21,825 nucleotides of DNA from JBBEDS01 sp040881175 (GTDB lineage: Bacteria; Patescibacteriota; Minisyncoccia; 2-02-FULL-40-12; IGHO2-01-FULL-4-A), in NCBI GenBank assembly GCA_040881175.1, contig JBBEDS010000016.1, forward strand, positions 1 through 21,825, written 5' to 3'. This document shows, in pieces, positions 12,056 to 19,754 of this stretch (its first letter is position 1; each line of letters opens with the position of its first letter). The notes under the pieces are model-generated. The model worked only from the letters and a program-made list of their open reading frames with translations, made no database searches and was not told the DNA's origin. The position numbers and the translations under genes are program-made.

Positions 12056-13690
12056 ATGGTTTTAAACAAAACCAAATATCTATTTATTGCAGGTGGCGTA
12101 ATGTCCGGAGTGGGCAAGGGAGTCGCCACCGCCTCTATTGGCCGTATTCTTAAGGAATACGGCTATTCTGTTACTGCAGTTAAAATTGACCCATATATCA
12201 ATGTAGATGCCGGTACCATGAACCCGGTAGAGCACGGTGAGGTATTTGTTACCGAGGATGGATTAGAATGCGATCAGGATATAGGCAATTACGAAAGATT
12301 TCTGGATACCAATATTCTGCGAAGCAACTATATGACCACCGGCTCGGTATACCAGGCGGTCATACAAAGAGAACGCAATCTGGAATATGACGGCAGGTGT
12401 GTGGAGGTTGTGCCGGATATTCCCAATGAAGTGATTAATAGGATCAAGGGTGCGGGTAAAGCAAATAGGGCGGACTTTGTTTTGGTTGAAATCGGCGGAA
12501 CGGTGGGAGAATACCAGAATCTGATATTTCTTGAGGCTGCTAGGATGATGAAATTAGCAGAGCCTTCCAATGTGATGTTTGCCATGGTCAGTTTTTTGCC
12601 GGTGCCGAGCATGATCGGAGAGATGAAAACAAAACCCACCCAACACGCGGTCAGGACTCTCAATATGGCCGGCATCCAGCCCAATATGATAATAGCCAGA
12701 TCATCGGTGCCGATAGATAATACCCGCAAAAAGAAGATCTCCATATTTTGCAATGTTAATGAGCGCGATGTAGTTTCCGCTCCGGATGTTAAATCTATCT
12801 ATGAGATACCGATTAACTTTGAGAAAGATAAGCTAGGGGAGAGGATTCTGGCTTACTTCAACCTCAAGAAGACCAAAAAAGATTTTAAGGAATGGAATAA
12901 ATTTGTCAGAAAGGTAAATGACGATAAATTACCTGAGGTTAAAATCGGGGTGGTGGGCAAATATTTCTCAAGTGGCGATTTCGTATTAGCCGATTCATAT
13001 ATTTCCGTGATCGAGGCCATAAAGCATACAGCCTGGAATTTGAACAAGAAGCCGGTTGTCACTTGGCTGAATGCTGAGAAGTACGAAAAGAACCCCAGGG
13101 CCCTTTTCGAGCTAAAACAATTCGACGGTATTGTTGTCCCGGGAGGATTCGGTACAAGGGGCATAGAGGGGAAAATAAATGTCATAAACTATGTCAGAAA
13201 AAACAATATTCCTTTCCTCGGTTTGTGTTACGGATTGCAGTTGGCGATTGTTGAATTCGCAAGGAATGTGTGCAATCTTAAGGGTGCCCATACGACGGAA
13301 ATTAAGAATAACGCGGCCCATCCCGTCGTATGCACTATACAAGAGCAGCTGGCTAATTTGGCCAATAAAAATATGGGCGGGACTATGCGTCTTGGCGGAT
13401 ATGTTTGTGAGCTGAAAAATAAATCTTTGGCTCACAAGTTGTACGGTTCAGATATGATCTCTGAGAGGCATAGGCACAGGTATGAGGTTAATAACAAATA
13501 TGTCGGAGATTTTGAGAAAAACGGCTTAGTAATCTCAGGTATTAATCCCAACAAGAATCTGGTTGAGATAATAGAGCTACCGAAGCACAAATTTTTCATG
13601 GCTACTCAATTTCATCCGGAACTCAAATCCAGGCCGCTCAGTCCTCATCCTATTTTTGCGGGGTTCATAAAGGCCGCAGCAAGTAAATAA
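12056..13690 (+). CDS. pyrG: CTP synthase
   Basis: CTP synthase converts UTP to CTP using ATP and glutamine. All 544 residues of the two-domain enzyme are present. The synthetase domain (about 1-270) carries the P-loop GGVMSGVGKG (13-22) and KIDPYINVDAGTM. The class I glutamine amidotransferase domain (about 295-540) has the nucleophile Cys391 in GLCYGLQ, the oxyanion strand VVPGGFGTRG, and His520 with Glu522 in FHPEL. No Shine-Dalgarno site precedes the ATG. The stop overlaps the start of htpX by one base (TAATG), so pyrG and htpX are translationally coupled although their roles differ. Confidence 0.98.
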   Translation: MVLNKTKYLFIAGGVMSGVGKGVATASIGRILKEYGYSVTAVKIDPYINVDAGTMNPVEHGEVFVTEDGLECDQDIGNYERFLDTNILRSNYMTTGSVYQAVIQRERNLEYDGRCVEVVPDIPNEVINRIKGAGKANRADFVLVEIGGTVGEYQNLIFLEAARMMKLAEPSNVMFAMVSFLPVPSMIGEMKTKPTQHAVRTLNMAGIQPNMIIARSSVPIDNTRKKKISIFCNVNERDVVSAPDVKSIYEIPINFEKDKLGERILAYFNLKKTKKDFKEWNKFVRKVNDDKLPEVKIGVVGKYFSSGDFVLADSYISVIEAIKHTAWNLNKKPVVTWLNAEKYEKNPRALFELKQFDGIVVPGGFGTRGIEGKINVINYVRKNNIPFLGLCYGLQLAIVEFARNVCNLKGAHTTEIKNNAAHPVVCTIQEQLANLANKNMGGTMRLGGYVCELKNKSLAHKLYGSDMISERHRHRYEVNNKYVGDFEKNGLVISGINPNKNLVEIIELPKHKFFMATQFHPELKSRPLSPHPIFAGFIKAAASK

Positions 13691-14589
13691 TGGTAGATCT
13701 ATACAAACACAAAGATAGTAATATTCGGAAAACTTGGCTGCTAATGACGGTGTTTTTAGTTTTAGTAATAGCTGTTGGTTTTGCGATAAGTTATTTCATG
13801 CAAAGCGGCATAATTTTATACATAGCTGTTGCCGTGGCTATTATCATGAACCTGGTAGCGTACTGGAATTCTGACAAAATAGCATTGTCCTGGTCCGGAG
13901 CTACGCCGATAAAAAGAGAAAATCATTTGGAGCTTTTTAGGATAGTGGAGAACCTCTCCATTACTGCCGGTTTGCCGATGCCAAGACTTTACATTATGCA
14001 CTCGCCGCAAATTAACGCCTTTGCTACCGGACGTGATCCGAACCATGCGGCAATTGCTGTGACCGAAGGCGCTCTTTCAAGGCTGGAAAAGGCAGAGTTG
14101 GAAGGAGTCATAGCCCATGAGCTGTCGCATATTGGCAATAGAGATATTTTGGTTTCAACGGTTGTTGTGGTTTTGGCCGGAGTGATAGCCATCATGACCG
14201 ACATATTTTTAAGGGTCGGTTTGTTTGGCGGCAAGGGAGATGACAATCGTGGCGGTGGGGGTGTAATGTTGCTCATCTCGCTCTTGATGTTTATACTCGC
14301 CCCAATAGCCGCCAGTCTCATACGCAACTCAGTTTCCAGAAAAAGAGAGTATCTGGCGGATTCATCCGGCGCTCTCTTGACTCGTTATCCTGCCGGTTTG
14401 GCTAGTGCTTTGGAAAAGATCGGTAACGACCATAATCACATGCACAAAGCACATAACGCTACGGCCCATCTATTTATCTCCTCGCCTTTCAAAGGCAAGG
14501 AGAAAGCGGGTTGGTTCGTAAAATTGTTCAGTACTCACCCTCCGGTAGAGGATAGGATTAGGATACTGAGGGGCATGGAAGTTAAATAA
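13690..14589 (+). CDS. htpX: HtpX-like M48 zinc metalloprotease
   Basis: HtpX is a membrane-embedded M48 peptidase that degrades damaged membrane proteins. The 299-residue product has two N-terminal membrane helices (about 16-38 and 41-58), the zinc motif HELSH (His143, Glu144, His147) in GVIAHELSHIGNRD, two further hydrophobic segments (about 153-172 and 191-211), and the third ligand Glu220 in REYLADSSGA. All catalytic residues are intact. The glycine-rich KGDDNRGGGG loop between helices is normal for the family. It starts one base inside the pyrG stop (TAATG) and murD follows after 5 nt, so it lies within a tightly packed operon. Confidence 0.96.
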   Translation: MVDLYKHKDSNIRKTWLLMTVFLVLVIAVGFAISYFMQSGIILYIAVAVAIIMNLVAYWNSDKIALSWSGATPIKRENHLELFRIVENLSITAGLPMPRLYIMHSPQINAFATGRDPNHAAIAVTEGALSRLEKAELEGVIAHELSHIGNRDILVSTVVVVLAGVIAIMTDIFLRVGLFGGKGDDNRGGGGVMLLISLLMFILAPIAASLIRNSVSRKREYLADSSGALLTRYPAGLASALEKIGNDHNHMHKAHNATAHLFISSPFKGKEKAGWFVKLFSTHPPVEDRIRILRGMEVK

Positions 14590-14594
14590 CATAA

Positions 14595-16016
14595 ATGGAA
14601 AGACAAAACTCAAAAAAAGAGCTTGATTTTAAAGGCAAGAAAGTACTTGTTTTCGGTTTGGGACTTTTGGGCGGAGGGGTAGCCACTACAAATTGGCTGA
14701 TCAAACACGGAGCGGTAGTTACTGTTACCGACTTGAAAGATAAGGATCAGCTGGAGCATTCTCTGGAGAACATTAAAGGCAAAGTTAAGCTGAGTCTTGG
14801 AGGGCACAAAGACGAAGATATTAAAGACAATGACATTATTGTCATCAACCCGGATGTACCGATAAATAATCGTTTCGTTGAGTTGGCTAGAAAGTTAGGA
14901 AAGACAGTTGAAAACGAAGCCACCATTTTTTATAAATCAACAACCAGGCCAATTATCGCTATTACCGGCACTCGCGGGAAAACTACGACTGCAAATTGGG
15001 CCGGCCACTTTCTTAAGGCTAAAAAGAAAACCATAGTAACCGGAAATTCATATATTGAACCGATGATGAAGGCCCTGGATAAGGTGGGTAAATACTCAGT
15101 TGTCGTAAATGAGCTGCCTTCGTTTCAGTTGGAGCTGTTTGATGAAGTCTCGGAAGCTCCCGAGATCGCTGTGATAACTAATATTTATCAGGACCATTTG
15201 AATAGACATGGTTCGTTAAGGAATTACGCTAACACAAAGGCGAATATTTTTAGGAGCCAATCTTCTGATCAGAATTTGATCTTGAATTACGACAACGACT
15301 GGACAGAATTCTTTTTAAAACAGAAACCCAAGTCAAAGATTTGGTTCTTCTCTCTCCTGACTTTGCCGAAACAGCTTAACGGAGTTTTCTATAAAGACGA
15401 CACAATATATTTCCAATCAAACAGGGAAGTTAAGAAAGCCCTGGACGTAAAAGGTTTCATTGAAAAGTGGGGAGGTCATAACCTGCAGAATCTGCTTGTC
15501 AGCAGTTTGGCCGCACATTTAGGCGGAATCTCTTGGCCCATAATCCAGAAGAACATTAAGACACTGCCTCAGGTGCCATTTAGACAGGAAGTAATCTTTG
15601 AGAATGAACAAATCAGGGTTGTTAACGACACAGCGGCAACTTCTCCCGACGGCGGCATAGCTGCGGTAAAAAGATTCGGTTCTCCCAGTTGCGTCCTAAT
15701 CACCGGGGGGACTGACAGGCAGCTAGACTATTCTCAATGGGCCAAGGTGGTTCCTAAATTTGTTAAGCCCGAAAACATTATCATGATTGATGGCAGCGCT
15801 ACTGGCAAAATGCTGGCTGTCCTGGGAAGCAAGGGTCACAAAATCAGGGTATTTAACACTCTGGAAGAGTGTGTGGTCGCAGCTTTAAGTAGGTTATCCG
15901 GCCATTCTGGGGCAACTCTTCTTTTTTCCCCAGCCTCAAAGAGCTTCGAGAAATTTAAGAACGAGTATGATAGGGGAGATAAATTCAATAAATTGATAGG
16001 AGAGAAGCTGAAGTAG
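14595..16016 (+). CDS. murD: UDP-N-acetylmuramoylalanine--D-glutamate ligase MurD
   Basis: MurD adds D-glutamate to UDP-MurNAc-L-alanine in peptidoglycan precursor synthesis in the cytoplasm. The 473-residue product shows the three Mur ligase domains: an N-terminal Rossmann-like domain with VLVFGLGLLGGGVA (about 17-30) and VVTVTDLKD; the ATPase domain with GTRGKTT (about 125-131) and VITNIYQDHLNRHGS; and the C-terminal domain with GGTDRQLDYS and FSPASKSFEKF. The GGTD and SPASKSFD-like motifs favour MurD over MurC/E/F. The gene follows htpX by 5 nt and has no Shine-Dalgarno site. No intrinsic terminator is evident after it before the next promoter. Confidence 0.9.
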   Translation: MERQNSKKELDFKGKKVLVFGLGLLGGGVATTNWLIKHGAVVTVTDLKDKDQLEHSLENIKGKVKLSLGGHKDEDIKDNDIIVINPDVPINNRFVELARKLGKTVENEATIFYKSTTRPIIAITGTRGKTTTANWAGHFLKAKKKTIVTGNSYIEPMMKALDKVGKYSVVVNELPSFQLELFDEVSEAPEIAVITNIYQDHLNRHGSLRNYANTKANIFRSQSSDQNLILNYDNDWTEFFLKQKPKSKIWFFSLLTLPKQLNGVFYKDDTIYFQSNREVKKALDVKGFIEKWGGHNLQNLLVSSLAAHLGGISWPIIQKNIKTLPQVPFRQEVIFENEQIRVVNDTAATSPDGGIAAVKRFGSPSCVLITGGTDRQLDYSQWAKVVPKFVKPENIIMIDGSATGKMLAVLGSKGHKIRVFNTLEECVVAALSRLSGHSGATLLFSPASKSFEKFKNEYDRGDKFNKLIGEKLK

Positions 16017-16018
16017 AA

Positions 16019-16046
16019 TTGACTAAATTGGCTTCTGTGTTAAACT
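16019..16046 (+). promoter_or_regulatory. Promoter of the alpha/beta hydrolase gene
   Basis: TTGACT (16019-16024) and TAAACT (16041-16046) are 16 bp apart, and TGT directly before the -10 makes it an extended -10. The predicted start is about 16053, giving a leader of about 29 nt with a strong AGGAGG site (16070-16075). Confidence 0.65.
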
Positions 16047-16081
16047 AACTCAACGATCTTTCACAACCAGGAGGTAAGGAT

Positions 16082-16894
16082 ATGACGTGTTTGAGTGAAG
16101 CGAAGATTGAAAATGGCATGAGAATTTTGGTGGATAGCATTTTTGTCGGAGGCACCGAGCTTCCGATTACTACGCTTTTCCCCCAGGATTTCGAAAATGC
16201 TAATCTGAACCGGATTCTGATCGCCTACGGCGGAACCAAGGACGAGCTGTTTAGCGACAAGGTCAAGAATTTCTGGGGCCCTGTCCTGACCGGTCTCGGT
16301 TTCGTTGTTCACTGTTTCGACTACCGAAGCAATCTGAATGCGTCCAGATTTTATGAGTACGGTCTTAACGACAGACTTATCGATTTGGCCAGCGTATCCG
16401 CGGGCTTAAAGGGAAGTTTTTTCGGCCGTTCTATCAGCAACCCGTTCTCTTCTTTTCCCCTGTCGATCATGGGTGTCAGCATGGGTGGCTATCTGGCCGC
16501 TTTTGTTGCCGCTGAGTTCGCGGGCATAATTGATAAGTTGATCCTGGTGGCGCCGGCGGCATATAATGACGCTGCCTTGTCCCCGGACATAAAGTTCGGT
16601 CCGGATTTCAGTCAGATCATTCGGCGACCCAATAGCTGGCGAAGCAGTTCGGTTTTTTCTCGCGCCGCTCCCAAGATCAAGGCTGATTGTCTGATTGTTA
16701 CCTTTGAAAATGACGATGTGGTGCCGAGCCTGATCCCGACTCTGTACGTCAGCAACCTCTCCTCGGCCGTACAGGGCGCTCGTTTCATCGAGTCCAGAGT
16801 GGTCACGGGAAGCCCCGGTCACAAAGGGACCTTCGACAACACTGACAGGCGTGACAAGATCGCCCGCCTTATCTCCGATTTCTTTACCGGGTAA
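16082..16894 (+). CDS. Alpha/beta hydrolase, 270 aa
   Basis: The sequence carries a full alpha/beta hydrolase triad in the expected order: the nucleophile elbow GVSMGG (Ser133), Asp211/Asp212 in FENDDVVPS, and His247 in GSPGHKG. The Asp and His contexts fit serine hydrolases of the dienelactone hydrolase/esterase kind. There is no signal peptide, so it is probably cytoplasmic. The substrate cannot be told. A strong AGGAGG lies 6-11 nt before the ATG, and the gene has its own extended -10 promoter and double-hairpin terminator. Base composition is GC-richer than murD and dnaG on either side, like the genes at 1053, 2987 and 4438, which suggests a separately acquired or differently expressed single-gene unit (inference). 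Confidence 0.85.
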   Translation: MTCLSEAKIENGMRILVDSIFVGGTELPITTLFPQDFENANLNRILIAYGGTKDELFSDKVKNFWGPVLTGLGFVVHCFDYRSNLNASRFYEYGLNDRLIDLASVSAGLKGSFFGRSISNPFSSFPLSIMGVSMGGYLAAFVAAEFAGIIDKLILVAPAAYNDAALSPDIKFGPDFSQIIRRPNSWRSSSVFSRAAPKIKADCLIVTFENDDVVPSLIPTLYVSNLSSAVQGARFIESRVVTGSPGHKGTFDNTDRRDKIARLISDFFTG

Positions 16895-16938
16895 GTGTTA
16901 CCCGACTGACCGCCAGCCCGCGCTGGCGGTTTTCTTTT
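16888..16938 (+). terminator. Double-hairpin intrinsic terminator after the hydrolase gene
   Basis: CGGGTAA (16888-16894) pairs with TTACCCG (16898-16904) and includes the stop codon. Immediately downstream, ACCGCCAGC (16909-16917) pairs with GCTGGCGGT (16922-16930) around a CCGC loop and runs into TTTTCTTTT. The second hairpin is the terminator; the first may block ribosome or exonuclease passage. Confidence 0.85.
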
Positions 16939-17026
16939 GGAAAAACTTGGCACCTTTGCCTTCGCCACGCAATTGATACGAATGGATTCCTAATCTGAAG
17001 TGTCCTCTGGGTACTTTTTTAATTTC

Positions 17027-17055
17027 TTGAGGTTTTGTAATAAATGGGGTATTTT
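17027..17055 (+). promoter_or_regulatory. Promoter of tRNA-Ser
   Basis: TTGAGG (17027-17032) and TATTTT (17050-17055) are separated by 17 bp. The predicted start (about 17062) is just 4 nt before the mature tRNA 5' end. Confidence 0.55.
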
Positions 17056-17065
17056 AATGCTAACA

Positions 17066-17152
17066 GGAGGAGTCGCATAGTGGTCTAGTGCACGCGCCTG
17101 GAAAGCGCGCGAGCGCAAGCTCTCGTGGGTTCGAATCCCACCTCCTCCGCCA
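17066..17152 (+). tRNA. tRNA-Ser (anticodon GGA)
   Basis: The acceptor stem GGAGGAG (17066-17072) pairs with CTCCTCC (17142-17148), followed by discriminator G and an encoded CCA (17150-17152). The anticodon stem CGCGC/GCGCG holds the loop CTGGAAA with anticodon GGA at 17100-17102, which reads serine UCC and UCU codons. A long variable arm, typical of tRNA-Ser, and a T-arm GTGGG-TTCGAAT-CCCAC complete the cloverleaf. Its 87 nt length fits a class II tRNA. Confidence 0.97.
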
Positions 17153-17169
17153 GTTAGGAAATAACACAT

Positions 17170-17571
17170 ATGTCATACGAGAAGCCACAACTAAATAAAG
17201 ACGAAGATGTTAAACCTGAAGTCGGGGAAGAATTAAGGAGCTTGAATGCTCAAGTCGGGCAGGACTTGAGAGAAGACGAAAGTTTAATGGAAGAATTGCA
17301 CAAGTTAAATCAGGAAGTTTCTAAAAATCTTGATCCAGAAAAACAGAAAGCTAAAACTGAGCTTCTTAAGTTGAGAACTCTGGAATTACGAATAGACGTC
17401 ATCCTCACTAGTTTAAATAACCTGATTGATCTAGAGGATACTAATGGCGAGATGATGGCGGACGGGAGTATGGATATTGAGAGTATTGTGAGTAAGTTAA
17501 GTGTGAGGAAGGAAGAGATAAAGACAGAGATGGAAGAGAAGGAGGGGAAAGTAAAGGCCATGAACCTTTAA
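17170..17571 (+). CDS. Small coiled-coil-like hypothetical protein, 133 aa
   Basis: I do not recognise the family. The product is highly charged (Glu, Lys, Asp-rich) and leucine-rich, with heptad-like spacing in about 20-85 (for example LNAQVGQDLREDESLMEEL and ELLKLRTLELRIDVILTSL), so it is probably a long helix or coiled coil. There is no signal peptide or membrane helix. It starts 17 nt after tRNA-Ser, with AGGA (17157-17160) 9 nt before the ATG, and no terminator intervenes, so it is likely co-transcribed with the tRNA. The DNA is AT-rich, like the housekeeping genes. The next gene has its own promoter starting inside or directly after this stop codon. Confidence 0.7.
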   Translation: MSYEKPQLNKDEDVKPEVGEELRSLNAQVGQDLREDESLMEELHKLNQEVSKNLDPEKQKAKTELLKLRTLELRIDVILTSLNNLIDLEDTNGEMMADGSMDIESIVSKLSVRKEEIKTEMEEKEGKVKAMNL

Positions 17572-17600
17572 TTGACCCGAGGACCGCTTCTTGCTAGATT
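17572..17600 (+). promoter_or_regulatory. Promoter of the small gene at 17636, with operator-like palindrome
   Basis: TTGACC (17572-17577) and TAGATT (17595-17600) are separated by 17 bp, starting the base after the upstream stop codon. The palindrome CTAGAT-TTC-ATCTAG (17594-17608) overlaps the -10 box and start point and could be an operator. Confidence 0.6.
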
Positions 17601-17635
17601 TCATCTAGACGCGAACTTTTAAAAGGAGGATTCGT

Positions 17636-17887
17636 ATGCCGATAGCAGAATACTTTGAAAAAGACGAATCTGCTCCTGGCGGCGGATATAAATGGGTCGT
17701 CTCCAGCGGGACGGAAGATCAAGTTATTATTAAGAAAGACATGGAAGGCAAAGAGGTAGAACGTTGGACTTTCAAAAATTATGATATTCCTCACGCATCA
17801 AGTGTGATGATCATAGGGTTCATTCTAGGCCTGAGGGAGGGCGCTAAAAATGCCCTGAAGTACTCAAGCACCTCCACTATTCAATAA
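17636..17887 (+). CDS. Hypothetical protein, 83 aa
   Basis: No family is recognised. The start is well supported by AAAAGGAGG 6 nt before the ATG and by a dedicated promoter. The N-terminal half is hydrophilic, with GGGYKWVVSSGTEDQVIIKK-like strand pattern and aromatic residues; the segment at about 54-67 (SSVMIIGFILGLREG) is hydrophobic but short for a membrane helix. Overall it looks like a small folded domain rather than a random frame. It lies between the tRNA-linked coiled-coil gene and dnaG and is followed by a weak terminator-like hairpin. Confidence 0.65.
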   Translation: MPIAEYFEKDESAPGGGYKWVVSSGTEDQVIIKKDMEGKEVERWTFKNYDIPHASSVMIIGFILGLREGAKNALKYSSTSTIQ

Positions 17888-17895
17888 ATAATCTT

Positions 17896-17914
17896 AGCTC
17901 CATCCGGGGCTTTT
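17896..17914 (+). terminator. Weak terminator-like hairpin before dnaG
   Basis: AGCTCC (17896-17901) pairs with GGGGCT (17906-17911), including one T-G wobble, around a 4-nt loop, followed by only TTTT. Short stem and T-run make it uncertain. Confidence 0.45.
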
Positions 17915-17933
17915 AAAATCCATATAAATAGGG

Positions 17934-17939
17934 TATAGT
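17934..17939 (+). promoter_or_regulatory. Possible -10 box for dnaG
   Basis: TATAGT lies 10 nt before the dnaG ATG at 17950, with AAAGGA between them. No good -35 is visible at the right distance. A transcript from it would have a leader of only a few bases. Confidence 0.35.
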
Positions 17940-17949
17940 AAAAGGATAT

Positions 17950-19710
17950 ATGTCAACCGTTACGGAACAAATAAAGGAACGGGTGGATGTCGTTGACCTA
18001 ATTTCCAGCTATTTAAAATTGCAGAAGTCGGGAGTGAACTATAAAGCGCGTTGCCCTTTCCATAATGAGAAGTCCGCGTCTTTTTTTGTTTCACCCGAAA
18101 GACAGATCTGGCACTGCTTCGGCTGTTCAGCCGGCGGTGACATATTCGGTTTCGTAAAACAAATCGAGGGCATAGAGTTCCCTGATGCATTGAGGACTCT
18201 GGCTGCTAAGGCTGGTATAGAATTGGATCGCAACTCTAGACAAGAGTTCAGAAGCAACAGGACTAGCTTGTATGAAATCACAGATTTAGCGATGAAGTTT
18301 TTTGAAAAGCAGCTGCATGACTCGCTTTCTGGCAAGAAAATTGTTACATATTTGCACGATAGAGGTATGGCAGATGAGACTATCAAGAAATTCAATCTCG
18401 GTTATGCGCCGGATTCATGGGATGCTTTGTCAGATTTTCTTGGAAGAAAGTTCAGCTCCAAAGATATATTTGATGCTGGGTTGACCGTAAAAAAAGAAAA
18501 GGGTGGGGGATACTATGATAGATTTCGATCAAGGATAATATTTCCGATCATGGATTTGAGCGGTAGGGTCGTGGGATTTACGGGTAGAATATATTCGAGA
18601 GATAAAAAAGACGAAGAGGGTGCTAAATATATTAACACTCCGCAAACTTCGATTTATGATAAGAGTAAAGTGCTATACGGCCTAGATAAGGCCAAACTGG
18701 ATATCAGGCGCAATGACAGGTGTCTGGTAGTAGAGGGCAATATGGACGTAATTATGTCGCATCAGGTCGGAGCGACAAACGTTGTCGCCTCATCGGGCAC
18801 AGCCCTTACTGATGGACATTTAAAAATTTTAAAAAGATATACCGACAATCTTGATCTTTGCTTTGATGCAGACGCAGCCGGCACAATGGCTACGGACAGG
18901 GGAGTCGATCTGGCTCTAGCCAGAGGCTTCAACGTCGGTATAGTTTCGATAGATGAACCGGATTTAAAAGATCCGGCTGACTATGTAAAGAAATACGGTC
19001 CCAAGTGGTCTGAATATGCAGCCAAGTCCAGACCATTCATGGAATTCTATTTCGAGACGGCTAAAAAGACGCTGGATATTACTACGGCTTTAGGCAAAAA
19101 ACTAATGGCTCAGAAATTGATGCCATTCCTGGCGTCTATGACAAATAAGATAGAGAGATCGCACTGGCTGGGAGAGCTCTCAATGGCGTTGAAGTTGAAG
19201 GAAGAAGTCCTGGTTGAAGAGATCGCGAAGGTAAGGCCAAAGGGCCAGGAAGAGGAGGAAGCCGTCCCAAGTGTTACGAAGGAAAGTCCCCTAGATGTAA
19301 TGGAGGAGGGTCTTCTCGCTTTGACCATGAAAAAGCCCGAGTTAGCTCAGAATATATCAACTGAATTTGAGCAGTTTCTCTCGGGCAAAGTAAAAGAGCT
19401 ACTTGCTAACATGAAGAGCAAGGAGGGGGACAAGATAGTAGCCCAGCTGACATCAACGGTTGATCCCAGCCTAGCCATGAGCCTGGAATTCGTGTATCTT
19501 AAGTCCCAGGAATTCTGGAAGGATATAGACGACAAAGAATTAGAGCTGGAGTTTAATAAAATATTGAATCAAATAAAAAGGAAGAAAATATCGGCCCGTT
19601 TGGCTGATCTGGAATACGACATCAAGTCGGCCGAAAAAAGCCGTGACAAACAACGTTTGGTGGCGCTGACGGCAGAGTTTTCGAAGATCTCAAGGGAATT
19701 ACCCCAATAA
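17950..19710 (+). CDS. dnaG: DNA primase
   Basis: DnaG makes the RNA primers for chromosome replication. The 586-residue product has the three expected parts. The CHC2 zinc-binding domain has Cys35, His38, Cys56 and Cys59 (CPFH then CFGC). The RNA polymerase/TOPRIM core runs from about 110 to 370, with VVEGNMDVIMS (Glu262) and CFDADAAG (Asp306, Asp308) forming the metal site. The helicase-binding C-terminal region (about 380-586) is helical and poorly conserved, as usual. AAAGGA precedes the ATG closely. rpoD follows after 44 nt; the rpsU gene that heads the classical macromolecular-synthesis operon is not here. Confidence 0.97.
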   Translation: MSTVTEQIKERVDVVDLISSYLKLQKSGVNYKARCPFHNEKSASFFVSPERQIWHCFGCSAGGDIFGFVKQIEGIEFPDALRTLAAKAGIELDRNSRQEFRSNRTSLYEITDLAMKFFEKQLHDSLSGKKIVTYLHDRGMADETIKKFNLGYAPDSWDALSDFLGRKFSSKDIFDAGLTVKKEKGGGYYDRFRSRIIFPIMDLSGRVVGFTGRIYSRDKKDEEGAKYINTPQTSIYDKSKVLYGLDKAKLDIRRNDRCLVVEGNMDVIMSHQVGATNVVASSGTALTDGHLKILKRYTDNLDLCFDADAAGTMATDRGVDLALARGFNVGIVSIDEPDLKDPADYVKKYGPKWSEYAAKSRPFMEFYFETAKKTLDITTALGKKLMAQKLMPFLASMTNKIERSHWLGELSMALKLKEEVLVEEIAKVRPKGQEEEEAVPSVTKESPLDVMEEGLLALTMKKPELAQNISTEFEQFLSGKVKELLANMKSKEGDKIVAQLTSTVDPSLAMSLEFVYLKSQEFWKDIDDKELELEFNKILNQIKRKKISARLADLEYDIKSAEKSRDKQRLVALTAEFSKISRELPQ

Positions 19711-19713
19711 CCA

Positions 19714-19748
19714 AGCATTAGGACAGTTTCGATTGTCCTCTGCTTTTT
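19714..19748 (+). terminator. Terminator-like hairpin between dnaG and rpoD
   Basis: AGGACA (19720-19725) pairs with TGTCCT (19734-19739); beyond a small internal loop AGCA (19714-19717) pairs with TGCT (19741-19744). A T-run (19744-19748) follows and ends 6 nt before the rpoD ATG. It would end or attenuate dnaG transcripts before rpoD. Confidence 0.65.
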
Positions 19749-19754
19749 ATACTT

